Source: Girardinichthys multiradiatus | Taxonomy: Eukaryota; Chordata; Actinopteri; Cyprinodontiformes; Goodeidae | Reading direction: 5' to 3' | Length of the DNA stretch: 64,000 nucleotides | NCBI RefSeq assembly: GCF_021462225.1 | Contig: NC_061805.1 | Span: 49,784,360-49,848,359 of the forward strand | Shown here: piece by piece, positions 25,175 to 33,863 of the stretch | Numbering within the stretch: the first letter of the stretch is position 1 | Layout of the letters: the number at the start of each line of letters is the position of its first letter | Position numbers and translations under genes: made by a program | Notes under the pieces: model-generated | The model's database searches: none | What the model was told of the DNA's origin: nothing | Seen by the model: the letters and a program-made list of their open reading frames with translations, nothing else

Positions 25175-28100
25175 CATCCAGAGGATGAGCCCAGCACTAC
25201 AGGTGAAATTTTTTTATATGTTCAACGTTTAACGGCCCCTAAACCCAAGATCTGATTAAACCAGTTAAATGCAAAGAGTTTATATTTTTCTACATTTATA
25301 AATCTGTTTGCCCAAATAAAGTTCCTATTTTAATCGACGTCAAACCTAAGCTGGATGCTAACAAAGAGCTTCTGTATGGATGTTCAGGCTAGGAGCCAGG
25401 TGCTGATAATCCGTTATTGTTATGACTGTTTATTTCTCTATTCATCAGACAACTCCTCTAGAAGAACAAACACAGGGCAACATTTTTCTGAGGTAAATTC
25501 ATTGAATTCGGCCGTTCTGCCCGACTGTGTAGGACTCACTCCGTCTCAGGAGCATCTTTCTCCTCTGTGTTATTACAGCTGGGAGTCTTCCCTGAGGAGG
25601 TCTTCAGGCCATCCATCCAATCAGAGACCTTCTTCAGGGCTCCCTCCACGGTGGACACCAGCGTCTGGATGGCCTCCAGCTCCTCTGGGTCTGGATAGAC
25701 GCTGGAGTGTTTGGCCATGACATGGTGGTTGTCGTTTGCAAACGATCGGCATGACCTCTGAGGGATGAACCATAGGAGAGAAACAACACGTGAAGTTTTA
25801 TGTCATCGTCACAGCAGCTGTTGGTCTATGAATCACAGTGTGAAGAGTTGGAGAAATCGGTCGGAAAGAAAATCTGTCCTTCAAACCGACAGAATTGTAA
25901 TTTTCACCAGATTTTTTCTTTCCATCAAAATAAACAACTATAAAATACATAAAAATGATCTTATATAGAAAACAAGAAAAAGCAGGTGGCACAATATCTC
26001 TATAATATCAAATTATTGCAATAAAAAAAGGGTTTAGCACCTTAAAGACAATATGGGTTAGAGAGTGTGTGAAGCTGAAGAACAACTTGTTCTGTAGGTT
26101 CTGTCCACACAGTGACCACAGGAACTGGATTAAAATGTAATCATCCACATTATAGGCAAGTCAAGGCAGAGAGCGATCCACAATCAGAACATTACAGGAA
26201 CTAAACAGGTGTTGGAGCAGTGTACTAACTGTAGAGCGGCAGGAATCTGGCTGGAACAAAATATCAGTTCCTGTCAGGAAAATAAGACACACCTGCAGTA
26301 CCTCCCCTAAACAGTAGGCTGCGATGTCGAGACATAACATGGCTGTCAATCAATCGCTGCTTCTAAAGCATTTTATATACAATAGCAAACCAGGTTAAAA
26401 ACAAACAAGCCCTCTTCATCACCCAACCACCTATATGTATAAAACCCCCACAGAGACTTCAGATGAGCACAGCGTGGTAGATGGAAGGCAAAATATATTT
26501 AAGGAAAATTAATATTATAAAAGACGTTCAAATAAAATAAATCAGAGAAAATGAGGCACAATGAGTCATCAGGTAATATCTCAAGGTACCTGAAGCACTA
26601 AATAAATAAATCAATCAATAAAGACTCAATTAAAAGCTTTAATAATGAAGGATGTCTGACCCCCAGTCAGGGGTCGCCGCAGCTAAGAGATGCTCCTCCT
26701 CTGGTTTTCATCCTAAACAGCAAGAAAAAACATTTGTACAGAAAGGCAACCGTGGGGAATTTATTCTTAGGACATGGATGATTCTGAATTCATTAATTAA
26801 ATGTCAAAACTGGATTATCTTCCTTTTATGTTACAACTTTTGCAGAATGTAAAGGCAGGACTCTGAAGTGTGCAGGTGCAGCACCTGGACAGCTTCCAGC
26901 ACCTGTCCTGTGGTCACTAGAGTCCAGAGGTGACCAAGTCCAGTCCTCCAGATCTATGTCCTGCAGCTTTTAGATGCATCCGTTCTCAAACACCTGAATT
27001 AAATGATGAATTCCCTCATCAGCATTCAGTGATTCAGCTCTGCAGAGAAATGGTAACCAGTCATCCATTTGATTCAGGTGTGTCTGGAGAACTGGACCTG
27101 GGCACCCCTGGTTTCCAGTGATCAGATAACAGAATCACAAGGCTGAGCAAGAAATACCACAGTCTCCTTCAGCAGTAAAGAGGAAAAGCGGTTCTACACG
27201 GTTCCACCCGGATGCCAAGCCGAGGACTGTCGCCCTTTCTGAACCTTTTTATTGTGAAGGATCAGAAGTACTGGTCCTAACTAACAACAGTGAGCTGGCA
27301 TCTCTCCTTCCACCTGACTGCACGGTTAGCAGCAATTTCTCTCTGTACTGCAACACTGATTCAAAACCGCAAACATAAATCTAACGTTTGTTGATTAAAT
27401 CCGAAGCTGCAGTAAAGTTACAATTACTGTGGCAGAGGATTAACACCGGTGATGTTTGGACTGGCTGCTAGAAGACATGCTCAGATCTTCATGTTATTTT
27501 GTCATTAAGTGGCATTTTCCCTCCACGATTGATATCTATTTTTCAGAAGTGTTGTCACATTCAGATCCGCTGGGTGCTGCGTTTTAAAGGTCATCAGCAG
27601 AGAACCATCAGAACACTGGGTTTTATGTTTCAAAGAGGGATTGTTATCGTTATAGTTCGCCATAAAAGCAGATCATCAAAGCAACACGAGCTCCAGATAA
27701 TTACGCAGAGACAAGTCCCAACTTGCTGGAGGAAGCTGTCCAAAATAAATTCAGAGAAAAAACATGTTCAGAACTTAAACCCACAGAGATGTTCTCCTGA
27801 ACGCTGATGATCTGCTGCAGACGCCTGGGTTTGTGTCAAACGCTCGTCAGGCGGTGATCACAGGAACACCTGAAGCAACCTGAGCTGCTGCACATCTGAG
27901 CATCATGGCCCAGATACAGCTTCAGTTCTCATCTTTAACATTTTGACATAAAGAAAAAGAGACAGAGCCTTCCTCTCTCTCTGGAGCGGAGCGGTGTGCA
28001 AAATTAACTCGGATGTCAGTTTTTCCAGCGGTAGCTCCTCCACCGACCTGCTGAGCATCACAGCCAGCTTTCAAGTCCAAGGTCGAATCGCCACCTCACT

Positions 28101-29676
28101 CAGTCATCTCTTCCTTTTAAACTGTCATCCTCTCTCCCACTTTACTCCCTGCTTCCCCCCTGCAGCGCGTAAGCACCCCTCATTACGGTGAGTTATTTAT
28201 GATGATGCTTTAATAATTCATGGCCATGATTCTCTGAGGCTTCAGCAGGAGTTGTGAGGGACATTCATCACAACCGAGCTAATCTCTGAACTGCCAGAGG
28301 CATTCAGTGCTGTGTAATGGCGAGTGTGGGTCGTGTCGACAATCATAACCCACAAAACAAAACATTAACAGGACCTAAATGAAAGATTATGACTTGGACA
28401 ACATCGACTTGGATTCTGGATCCCAGCCCGGCTTCCTATCAGGCTCGATGCTTTTGTTTGTTACCTACAAGACCACAGGGAGAGCAGCATCACACCGGAG
28501 TTAGATTATGACGCTTAATGATTTAATTAATTACATTCACAGTTTGCCCGTAGGTGACATTTACTTTAATATGACAATCATACCAGAAAAAAACTCCTTT
28601 AACTTTTTGTTTTCTCTGTAAAAACCTCCAGAGGAAGAAGGATGACAGAAAGGTTTCCACAGAGGAGCAGAACGACTTTATTCATGTTTTAAGGGTGAGA
28701 ATCTGTCTTAAAATGAGGCCCTGGAAGGACGGTGCAAAGCTGTGGTCCGGGGATAGGCCTGACCCCCCAATTAAAGTTAGAAACATCCTCACAACAGGCA
28801 AAAAACAAGGGGTCACATTTAGACCCGGTACTGAAATATTTAAACCACAGGAAAATGAAGTTAAATTGTGAATTTGTGATTTTTAAAGCATGACTTTAAA
28901 ACTACAGCTGCACGATATAGGATAAATAATGGTATCTGAGATAATGAGATCATCATAATCATCAGGGAGAGGGCATTAAAGGCAGTAGGTTTCCATCCAA
29001 CAGGCTGAATGTTATTGATATAGTGTCTGACACATGAAATATAATATCCAACCACATAGGACAAGCAGTCAATTTAGATAAAGATTCAATATATTGTGCA
29101 GCTCTATTTAAAACCACGATAAACCTTGAAACCTTGCTATGACCTTATTAAACCTGACCTTACTGTAAAGCATCTACAAAGCTGATCACTCACACCCCCT
29201 GAAATCTGTACTGAGAGCACAGAAAACCACCAGGAACTCTGCGGTGCTCCAAGGTATTCAACATGTGCAAAACATCGACATCGTCACCAAAGGTTCCCTG
29301 AAACCACACAGGTTACTGAGCTGCAGCCTCAGGTAGGGTTCTCAGAGTCGCTCAGCCAGTCCATGTCCTGATGCCATATTGATGTTAATGAGGCGATATC
29401 ATGCTTCCCTAATATGCACAAAGCATTGAACTTTTCAGGCCTTTGTATAGTTTCAGTACACGGTAGATTGGGTTCCTGACCGCCCCGTGGCACGCTTGGG
29501 TTTAGTGGCGGTACCAGAAACCCTTTAGTGACTGGGAGGCTGGTAGGAGAGTGATTACAGTAGGAATCTATCTGCTGCCGTGTTAAAAAACAGAGGAAGG
29601 AAAAGCGTTTACCACAGCTAAACATTGCGCTGTAGTTGGACACACACTGTAAACAGACACACAGGAGACTCACCAT
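4467..29676 (-). CDS. strbp: DZF-domain RNA-binding protein, STRBP/ILF3 family (spliced, C-terminus outside window)
   Basis: Spliced gene on the minus strand. The coding segments are 29676-29674, 25757-25540, 24985-24820, 22436-22286, 15051-14933, 9356-9261, 9159-9048, 6480-6383, 4847-4754 and 4535-4467; each has GT-AG borders and phases that join without a stop, giving about 375 residues. The protein starts [18 protein letters not shown], close to the known STRBP start, and carries a complete DZF domain (roughly residues 5-350) with [76 protein letters not shown] and [20 protein letters not shown]. It ends in a basic/acidic KRPRED...KRMK stretch like the linker before the first dsRBD of STRBP. 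The DZF is a nucleotidyltransferase-like fold without catalysis that mediates dimerisation, for example with ILF2. The dsRBD exons are not in the window. ILF3, or a fish-specific paralogue of STRBP, is the main alternative. Confidence 0.85.
4754..4847 (-). CDS. strbp: DZF gene exon, end of DZF domain
   Basis: 94 nt encoding [20 protein letters not shown] then [11 protein letters not shown]. The text AFGQ-Y/H-KVL-MDPLP marks the end of the DZF domain in STRBP and ILF3; ZFR has AFRQIHKVLGMDPLP, so this favours STRBP/ILF3. Acceptor tgtgtgtttcag, donor GTCTGT. Confidence 0.92.
4855..5690. other. Intron of the DZF gene, no further feature seen
   Basis: Part of the intron between the exons at 6480-6383 and 4847-4754. 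No repeat or alternative exon could be supported; the short open frames are chance. Confidence 0.5.
5691..6007 (+). mobile_element. MITE-like family M, copy 1
   Basis: About 317 bp starting agggctgata and ending near gtgcagc (6001-6007). Two other copies lie at 35241-35490 (plus) and 63541-63915 (minus). Shared internal blocks include ctgtgacctttaaccttc (5811-5828) and the gactgtctaactggataaat stretch (about 5857-5876). The family ends are inverted complements of the form GCTGCACGATAT and ATATTGTGCAGC. No coding capacity. It sits inside an intron of the DZF gene. Confidence 0.7.
6383..6480 (-). CDS. strbp: DZF gene exon
   Basis: 98 nt encoding [20 protein letters not shown] then [13 protein letters not shown], the STRBP block [17 protein letters not shown]. 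Acceptor ttttcttctcag, donor GTCAGT. Confidence 0.92.
7311..7362. repeat. Degenerate GATG/GACA tetranucleotide tract, left part
   Basis: Runs of gatggaca, gacagatg and gatagaca. The tract resumes at 8577-8625 as gataaatggatggatggatagatg on the far side of a Tc1 element. It was therefore one microsatellite before the Tc1 insertion. Confidence 0.75.
7365..8574 (-). mobile_element. Tc1-type transposon copy 1, internally deleted
   Basis: 1210 bp flanked by TA at 7363-7364 and 8575-8576. The ends are caggtccttctcaaaatatt and its complement. It is the same family as the 1610 bp element at 58929-60538 but lacks about 401 bp from the transposase 3' half (the missing part corresponds to 59244-59644); the junction reads gaaatgactg-a-cagaccatc. 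It lies in an intron of the DZF gene between the exons at 9048 and 6480, and interrupts a tetranucleotide microsatellite. Confidence 0.97.
7566..8246 (-). pseudogene. Tc1 transposase, C-terminus deleted
   Basis: 226 codons. The first 188 residues ([12 protein letters not shown] onward) match the intact transposase at 59206-60210 with one difference seen (Arg at residue 65 instead of His). This part holds the two helix-turn-helix DNA-binding regions, the basic [10 protein letters not shown] stretch and the first catalytic Asp (LFSDES). After KYPQSVMV a roughly 400 bp deletion removes the second Asp and the Glu of the DD34E triad and adds an unrelated tail. It cannot catalyse transposition but keeps the DNA-binding half. 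Confidence 0.95.
8577..8625. repeat. GATG/GATA tetranucleotide tract, right part
   Basis: gataaatggatggatggata and similar units directly after the right TA of Tc1 copy 1; the continuation of the tract at 7311-7362. Confidence 0.8.
9048..9159 (-). CDS. strbp: DZF gene exon, helical C-terminal half
   Basis: 112 nt encoding [20 protein letters not shown] then [17 protein letters not shown], close to STRBP ([20 protein letters not shown]). Acceptor tttgtatgcag, donor GTCAGA. The intron to the previous exon is only about 100 bp. Leaves in phase 1. Confidence 0.93.
9261..9356 (-). CDS. strbp: DZF gene exon, central helices
   Basis: 96 nt, 32 codons: [20 protein letters not shown] then [12 protein letters not shown]. 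Family members normally read ARANGLKSC here; this copy reads VRVTDLKSC, an unusual change at a near-invariant site. Acceptor tgtcccctcag, donor GTAGGT. The 3' end of an L2 LINE lies only about 63 bp upstream of the acceptor. Confidence 0.93.
9614..10696 (-). pseudogene. L2 copy A reverse transcriptase, broken
   Basis: The RT is spread over three frames (10657-10382, 10374-10093 and 10114-9614). Recognisable pieces are [20 protein letters not shown], then [10 protein letters not shown], then LVLLDLS joined directly to [20 protein letters not shown]. The junction skips the palm with the YADD box because of a 544-bp deletion. The frame also breaks right after DVFQSGF, and the same break is present in copy B. 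It is catalytically dead. Confidence 0.9.
10697..11842 (-). pseudogene. L2 copy A ORF2 N-terminus with intact-looking endonuclease
   Basis: 381 open codons. From about residue 40 this is an APE-type endonuclease: [13 protein letters not shown], then [11 protein letters not shown] with the catalytic Glu, [21 protein letters not shown] with the Asp/Asn pair, LDLIIT and finally [12 protein letters not shown] with the SDH box. All usual motifs are visible, so this domain alone could be active. The frame ends before the RT, which is broken downstream, so the full ORF2 product cannot be made. No promoter survives because the element is 5'-truncated. Confidence 0.9.
11860..12185 (-). pseudogene. L2 copy A ORF1 tail
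   Basis: Frame containing [20 protein letters not shown] then [17 protein letters not shown], shared with copy B around 52440-52600. Upstream of about 12185 the two copies diverge, marking the truncation point. Confidence 0.7.
12186..12629. other. Intron of the DZF gene, no further feature seen
   Basis: Sequence between the L2 truncation point and the Tc1 remnant. Nothing recognised. Confidence 0.4.
12630..13012 (+). mobile_element. Old Tc1-type transposon remnant
   Basis: The plus strand holds gatgtctggacagacgagac (about 12651), then the frame [20 protein letters not shown], a GGG(L) region, and [15 protein letters not shown] text, all matching from memory a common fish Tc1 transposase. 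Several internal deletions and stops are present. The remnant at 40180-40590 appears to be from the same family. Confidence 0.65.
13013..14932. other. Intron of the DZF gene, mostly unassigned
   Basis: AT-rich intronic sequence. Around 13430-13465 the text caggttgcagacccctggtc resembles the end of a short fish repeat. No exon or RNA gene could be supported. Confidence 0.4.
14933..15051 (-). CDS. strbp: DZF gene exon, acidic insert and AKWFQ motif
   Basis: 119 nt. The first half is a strongly acidic run ([18 protein letters not shown]) where STRBP has a shorter mixed segment. It is followed by [20 protein letters not shown], the most recognisable motif of the DZF family. Acceptor gtttcttcag, donor GTGAGC. 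The expanded acidic stretch is a lineage-specific feature of this copy. Confidence 0.92.
15749..15763. repeat. Poly-G run
   Basis: A run of about 15 G residues on the plus strand, in the DZF-gene intron. It could form a G-rich structure or be length-variable. Confidence 0.9.
16300..16412 (-). mobile_element. Tc1-type transposase N-terminal remnant
   Basis: Read on the minus strand this encodes [16 protein letters not shown] then SRKRCT, the second helix and GRKR-type basic hinge of a Tc1 DNA-binding domain. It is related to, but distinct from, the family at 58929-60538 ([20 protein letters not shown]). Only this piece is recognisable. Confidence 0.7.
17770..17960. other. GC-rich intronic block
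   Basis: Within the roughly 7 kb intron between exons 22286 and 15051. It is richer in CpG than its flanks (for example gccggacgcctcgtcagcag) and not explained by a recognised repeat. It could be an enhancer, alternative promoter or unrecognised exon; no open frame decides this. Confidence 0.25.
18240..18665. repeat. Degenerate interspersed repeat, family unresolved
   Basis: Phrases such as ggtgatgaatctcaatgggt and agaaccccatatcatgatag have the flavour of a common fish DNA-transposon repeat, recalled from memory only. No ends or target duplication were found. Confidence 0.35.
18721..20060 (+). pseudogene. Rex1/CR1-like LINE reverse transcriptase, degenerate
   Basis: The plus strand encodes, with many stops and shifts, [16 protein letters not shown], a finger region, [48 protein letters not shown] (the YADD catalytic box near 19267), then [20 protein letters not shown] and [19 protein letters not shown]. 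It runs into a 3' UTR containing gaacactatggtccatggag and ends near caataaataaactgaactga at about 20060. The order of blocks matches the palm and thumb of fish Rex1/CR1-type elements. It is 5'-truncated and dead, and lies in an intron of the DZF gene in the opposite orientation. Confidence 0.85.
20061..22285. other. Intron of the DZF gene, no further feature seen
   Basis: No repeat family, exon or RNA gene recognised in this AT-rich stretch. Confidence 0.4.
22286..22436 (-). CDS. strbp: DZF gene exon, DZF core
   Basis: 151 nt encoding [20 protein letters not shown], then [20 protein letters not shown] and a terminal acidic tail HSTTEEEE. The family equivalent is the STRBP block [21 protein letters not shown]. 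Acceptor tttacag, donor GTATTT; leaves with one extra base that joins the next exon to give Glu. Confidence 0.9.
23570..24500. repeat. Possible decayed DNA-transposon sequence
   Basis: Phrases such as cgaaaccgatatttagactt and gatcttttagggcgatgctt recall the internal region of a hAT-like short element of fish. Ends were not defined. It lies in the intron between exons 24820 and 22436. Confidence 0.3.
24820..24985 (-). CDS. strbp: DZF gene exon, DZF core
   Basis: 166 nt encoding [20 protein letters not shown], then [20 protein letters not shown] and ending in NLPLQIQ. This is the conserved start of the nucleotidyltransferase-like fold, very near STRBP ([20 protein letters not shown]). It lies between a ctctgctctcag acceptor and a GTACAC donor. 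The first base completes a Glu codon; the exon leaves in phase 0. Confidence 0.92.
25142..25172. repeat. (CA)n microsatellite
   Basis: About 15 CA units in the intron between exons 25540 and 24985. Confidence 0.97.
25540..25757 (-). CDS. strbp: DZF gene exon, N-terminus of DZF domain
   Basis: Begins after ccctcag and reads [17 protein letters not shown], followed by [20 protein letters not shown] and [11 protein letters not shown]. It ends in an acidic, Ser/Thr-rich linker at donor GTGAGT (25539-25534). It enters in phase 0 and leaves with two extra bases. The block up to the tryptophan aligns closely with STRBP and ILF3; the linker is variable in the family. Confidence 0.9.
26924..27111. 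mobile_element. Palindromic MITE-like element
   Basis: The left end (ccagaggtgaccaagtccag) and right end (actggacctgggcacccctg) are imperfect inverted complements. The internal caggtgtgtctgga also belongs to a well-known fish short element with long inverted repeats. No coding capacity. It lies in the first coding intron of the DZF gene. Confidence 0.65.
28906..29103. mobile_element. Small inverted-repeat element related to family M
   Basis: Starts agctgcacgatatagg and ends caatatattgtgcagct, which are inverted complements. The interior differs from family M, so it is either a related subfamily or an internally altered copy. Confidence 0.6.
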
Positions 29677-29777
29677 GTCCGGGCAGTATGGCGAGGGTCT
29701 ACGTGAGGACCAGGGTCCCGTCGCTCGGACTCCTCATGCAGTCAAATGTCTCCGAGCCGTCAGCCTCTCAAGCCCCA
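29674..29777 (-). CDS. strbp: DZF gene: 5' UTR exon ending exactly on the start codon
   Basis: On the minus strand a good acceptor (ttttatttgtccacag) precedes 29777, and a strong donor (GTGAGT, 29673-29668) follows the ATG at 29676-29674. The ATG is therefore the last codon of this 104-nt exon; a G at -3 gives fair context. Joined to the next exon it reads [10 protein letters not shown], as in STRBP. The exon also holds an upstream ATG with a 12-codon reading frame that stops before the main ATG, which could damp translation. The exon is supported by position, splice sites and phase, not by transcript data. Confidence 0.7.
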
Positions 29778-30485
29778 CTGTGGACAAATAAAACACAGTT
29801 TAGTTTTCCAAGCATGTCCTTCTGGTCATGTACCATATCTGTTGCCCCCAGTGACATAACTTTGATCTTTGTATTTGGACCATTGTGTTGAAGATGATCC
29901 AGGATTTAAAGCTTACTTTAAAGCTGCTCTGTATAACCAACCACCAGATGCTGCATCAGGAGTCAGGAACATTAAGAGCTCCAGCTACTGGGCTTCGCTA
30001 TTCACTCATATTAATCACAAGATTTGTGTTATTTCTCCATTTATTCAACCAAACTGCTTAACCTCCGTGATTCTGGCATTAACCGTCCAACATGCAGCAG
30101 CTGAGGTGATCCGTCAGTTCCTGATCTTAAAATGATTCGCCTTGCATCAGGTAACAGACACATCTGCCCTTTTCTTCACTTGCAGTTGACATTGTTTTAT
30201 TTGCTAAAAACTAAAATTTACTTCAACAAATATTTTACATAAAGCTGTATTTGCAAAGTTAGCTGCGTATAATAATGTGAATAATAAGGACCCAGAAATG
30301 TTTAAAAGTGTTCTGCATGTTTTGGATTTTTCCCCTTTTTATATTTAAATGTAAGGCTCACAAAGAAAATCAACAGGTACATCTTAAACCTGCAGCATAG
30401 GATGTTCAACAGAACCAGGATCAGGAAAAACTGGAATATTTCTCTCTCACTGACTTAACATCAGTTTAGTGAAACTTTATTTTTT

Positions 30486-30850
30486 TTAAGGAAACATGGT
30501 TAAATGTGTCCATAAATCCCAGTTAAAGCAGAAGTAACCAATAACAACTGTTCTGCTCCAGTACACATTGGAGGTCATGGCCCAAAGAAGCCAACAGAAC
30601 CACATCTGTGAAAAGCAAAGATGAAATCCTGAAGTTTCCAAACCGGACCTTCCCTCCACGACTACGCCTTGAGATCCTGTCCATGAATACCACAAACGGG
30701 TTTGGTGACGAGGGGTAGCCCCGGGGGAGTCCAACACGTTCGACCTTGTGCCGAGAATGCAGACACAACTCTGGCTTTGGGCATACAAGGATCGGATGAC
30801 CCTTAAAAACCACCCAGATACCCTGAACTCACACAGCTCTCCCCACAAAG
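30486..30850 (-). pseudogene. Fragment of a fish LINE reverse transcriptase
   Basis: The minus strand encodes LRVIRSLYAQSQSCVCILGT, then FMDRISRRSRGGKVRFGNFR and ISSLLFTDVVLLASLGHDLQ, with the usual FADD box decayed to FTDV and frames shifted. The same style of element gives the fragments at 36480-36758 and 38290-38700. The clade (RTE/Rex3-like or other) was not resolved. Confidence 0.7.
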
Positions 30851-31239
30851 AGCTTCAGAATCTCAGGCTGAATCTGATCCAGGCTTGGAGCACTGCCACT
30901 GGAAAGCATTTCATTACATTTAATCAGAAGTCGTCGTCATCTTCAGCTTCATACAGGACTGGGTCGTGGGGGCAGCAGACTCAAGGTTCCAGTTGATGCT
31001 GTACATTTTTAAACATCGCGTCTGATCATATTTCCCTGTATTCTGTATCCATCATAAGGAGAAGTTTTTCTCACGTTTCCCTGTATACCTACACTACATG
31101 AGCTACAGGAACGAGGAGGACACCTAATTATTTTTATTATTGGAGAAAGATATCTGGGTCTCATCTTCCTTGCAAAAACAAATGCACCTAACGTTTTATA
31201 AAACAGCACAGGTTTATGCAAACCATGCATCAACTATTA

Positions 31240-31540
31240 GGGATGCAGCAATATGAAAATTTGGCCAGATTTATCCAATATTAATATTGCTGTTATAGCC
31301 GATTATATACATTTCCGACCACACCGCTGACATTGCTTCTCTAATTCAGTTAAACATCCAACAATCCTTCACTGCATCACTGTCACATGACCAAACATAT
31401 ACCACATGTCCCACCCCTTCAGAGACACAAACATCAACAAGATGGAAATAAATATCTGTTGTTAATATCGGCCTAGTTTTACTCATGGGACTAATACCAG
31501 GCGATCCTGATGTTTATGCTGATGTATCGTGTTTCCCTTA
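31240..31540. repeat. Possible interspersed repeat, unclassified
   Basis: Text such as gggatgcagcaatatgaaaa and atatcggcctagttttactc resembles a fish short repeat recalled from memory. Ends undefined. Confidence 0.3.
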
Positions 31541-33863
31541 TTCCTATTAATGCTTTAAGTGATTACAGACATAGAAAAAATAAATTATATAATGTGGGTA
31601 TAAATCATGTTGGAGGGGACAAAAATAAAGTCAGTCTAATCTAATAATACTTATTGTAACTGGGCAAACATCTGTGTGCAAATTACCTATTTTAGGTTAA
31701 TTATTCAGTCACTGCAAAGATGTTTCTAAAGACGCCAGTAATAAAGTAAAAACCCTGATGTTGCATGTTTGATTCATTTAAGGCAGTTTACTACCCTCTG
31801 ATGAAGTCTCAGAAAGATCCACTCTGTAGTTCTTTCTATTGAAATAAAAAACAACATGAAATAATCCCAGATTTAATCAAACACAAAAATAGAAACCTCT
31901 AACAGCCGACATCGACCCCGTTCTCCTGAAGGATTCAGACGTTTTGAGGTTGTAGCTGTTAATGCCTCCTGAAGCTGCGCCTGCAGCACGATGTTCCTTC
32001 TTCTGCCTTTATGCTCTTGTTTTCAGACGCTGATATCTGCTCTGCACCTGGAAGCAGACCTTGAGGTGTGCAGAGCAGTCAGCCTCACATCTTTATTACC
32101 GTTCTCACACAGATGCATCAGTTTGTTCACTCAGAATCCAAATGAGCTGGTGGTTGTTCAATGTGGTTCACCAATTATGTTCAAGAAATTTTCCTGCAGA
32201 TCTACTCTAACTGCACCGTTTCCAGGTGCTTCTAGGAACACATGTTCTGTGTTGAAACGGATTTGGATCACAGTCTGAACCAGAGTGCAAAACATCATGA
32301 GGACTCATGTTTTTTTACCATTATTTACCTCCTTCATAAAGATATAGAGCAGCACTTAGATTCTGCTGCTGCTGCACAGTTTTAACGTCATCTGACCACT
32401 GACTCACACTAACATATTAATTAATCAGATGAATTGTCTCCATTAGATGCATTAAGCCTCAGTGCAGTGTTTACTGAGAAGAGAGGAGTGGTGGTGGTGC
32501 AGGACATCCTGAGGGAACAGTGGGATTCTCCATCCTGACCTTGTTCCTACTGATTGTTTACTACTGCAGCAACTGTTTTACACCCATTCAGTCAGAGAGC
32601 AACCGAAATGAAGCTCAGGATGAGAAGAAGCTCATTCTCAGACTCAGAACAAACAGTCCCCAAACAGCTCCACTTCAAAGCTTTTACTGCTGCTCAGTAA
32701 CTTAAGACGTTAATACGAGCGGGTCGAGGCACAACCAAGCGTTTTCAGAGCTGCGTTCTGCTGCAGGATGCAGGCTGATGATGATGTATCCCTGCACTTA
32801 TCTGGTTCACACGTCTCTGCTGGGAAAATGTGACTTGACAGTCTGTCAGTGATGCAGTGTAGAGTGGGGAAAAGGTGGAGGACAAAGGAAGGTGAGCTGG
32901 CTCTGTTGGCAGGCAGGACGTTTTAGACGTACAGAAGCTGTGTGTCCTACCAGATCACCTGCAATAGTTTGGCTCCTAACTTATAAACCTGATTTAGACC
33001 CCCTAAACTAAACATTCACACTAAATGAGTTTCAGTTTAGCTCCACCCTGACAGGCTGGAGCTGCAGCCTGCTGGAACCAGTGCAGAACTGGGTTGTAGC
33101 TGATGCAACATGCATCTCGACACACAACCAACGATCCAACTCATTTTAGATACATAGAAAAAATGAACAGAAATGTTCTGAAGTAATCGGACACATTTTG
33201 GGGAAAATATAGTTCATAAATTGGTCTCATTCACACATATTTTGGTCATACCCAAATATAGTCACATACTGGAGTAACGTTTTGTTGCTGTAAGTAAAAT
33301 ATTTTGTCCGGATGAGCCAAAGGTGGCGCCGTTCGGGTTGATTCCTCATGGATCCAAGGGGTCAGGTGTGAATTTCCTGTTGCAGTTATTATTAACGGCA
33401 GGAGTCAAACGCATTACAATCATGTGGTTGAACCAGACCCTCCAACATGTGGTATGTAGCTGGACAAGGTATGGAACTAATTATGTATTCCTTAGACTTT
33501 AAAAGACTTTAAAAGGATATATTTATCAAAAGATGGAGGCCGGCTCTCCCTTTACTTGAACAGGTAGGAACAACCAGAATACGAGTTAGAACAGGCTTTT
33601 ATTTTTTTTAATATATTTTTCTCCTGTCTCTTTATTAATTCAATTATCGTATTTATTAAATTTTTTTTTTTCACAATTTTTATTTTACCTGTTAGGTTTT
33701 CAATTAATTCTTCCCTTCTCCCCTGGGATGTTCTGACTGTGTATTATCTTATTAAAAACACACCTGTCAGTGGTATATGCGTAAACAATTCAAGCTAACA
33801 GCTACAGGAAATGTGAATGGAGATGTATATTGTGTTAAAAACGTCACTACTAAAAAGTTAACT
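31541..33863. other. No recognised feature
   Basis: No exon, repeat or RNA gene could be supported. The plus-strand open frame at 32520-32705 has a short hydrophobic start but no splice or homology support. Confidence 0.4.

Noticed and set aside
29674..29777. Plus-strand small ORF starting accATGtccgggcag at 29675
   Set aside because: It has a good start context, but the block is better explained as the minus-strand 5' UTR exon of the DZF gene with matching splice sites and phase.
32520..32705. Short plus-strand frame with a hydrophobic start (SILTLFLLIVYYC)
   Set aside because: Looks like a membrane microprotein but has no homology, no promoter and no conservation evidence.
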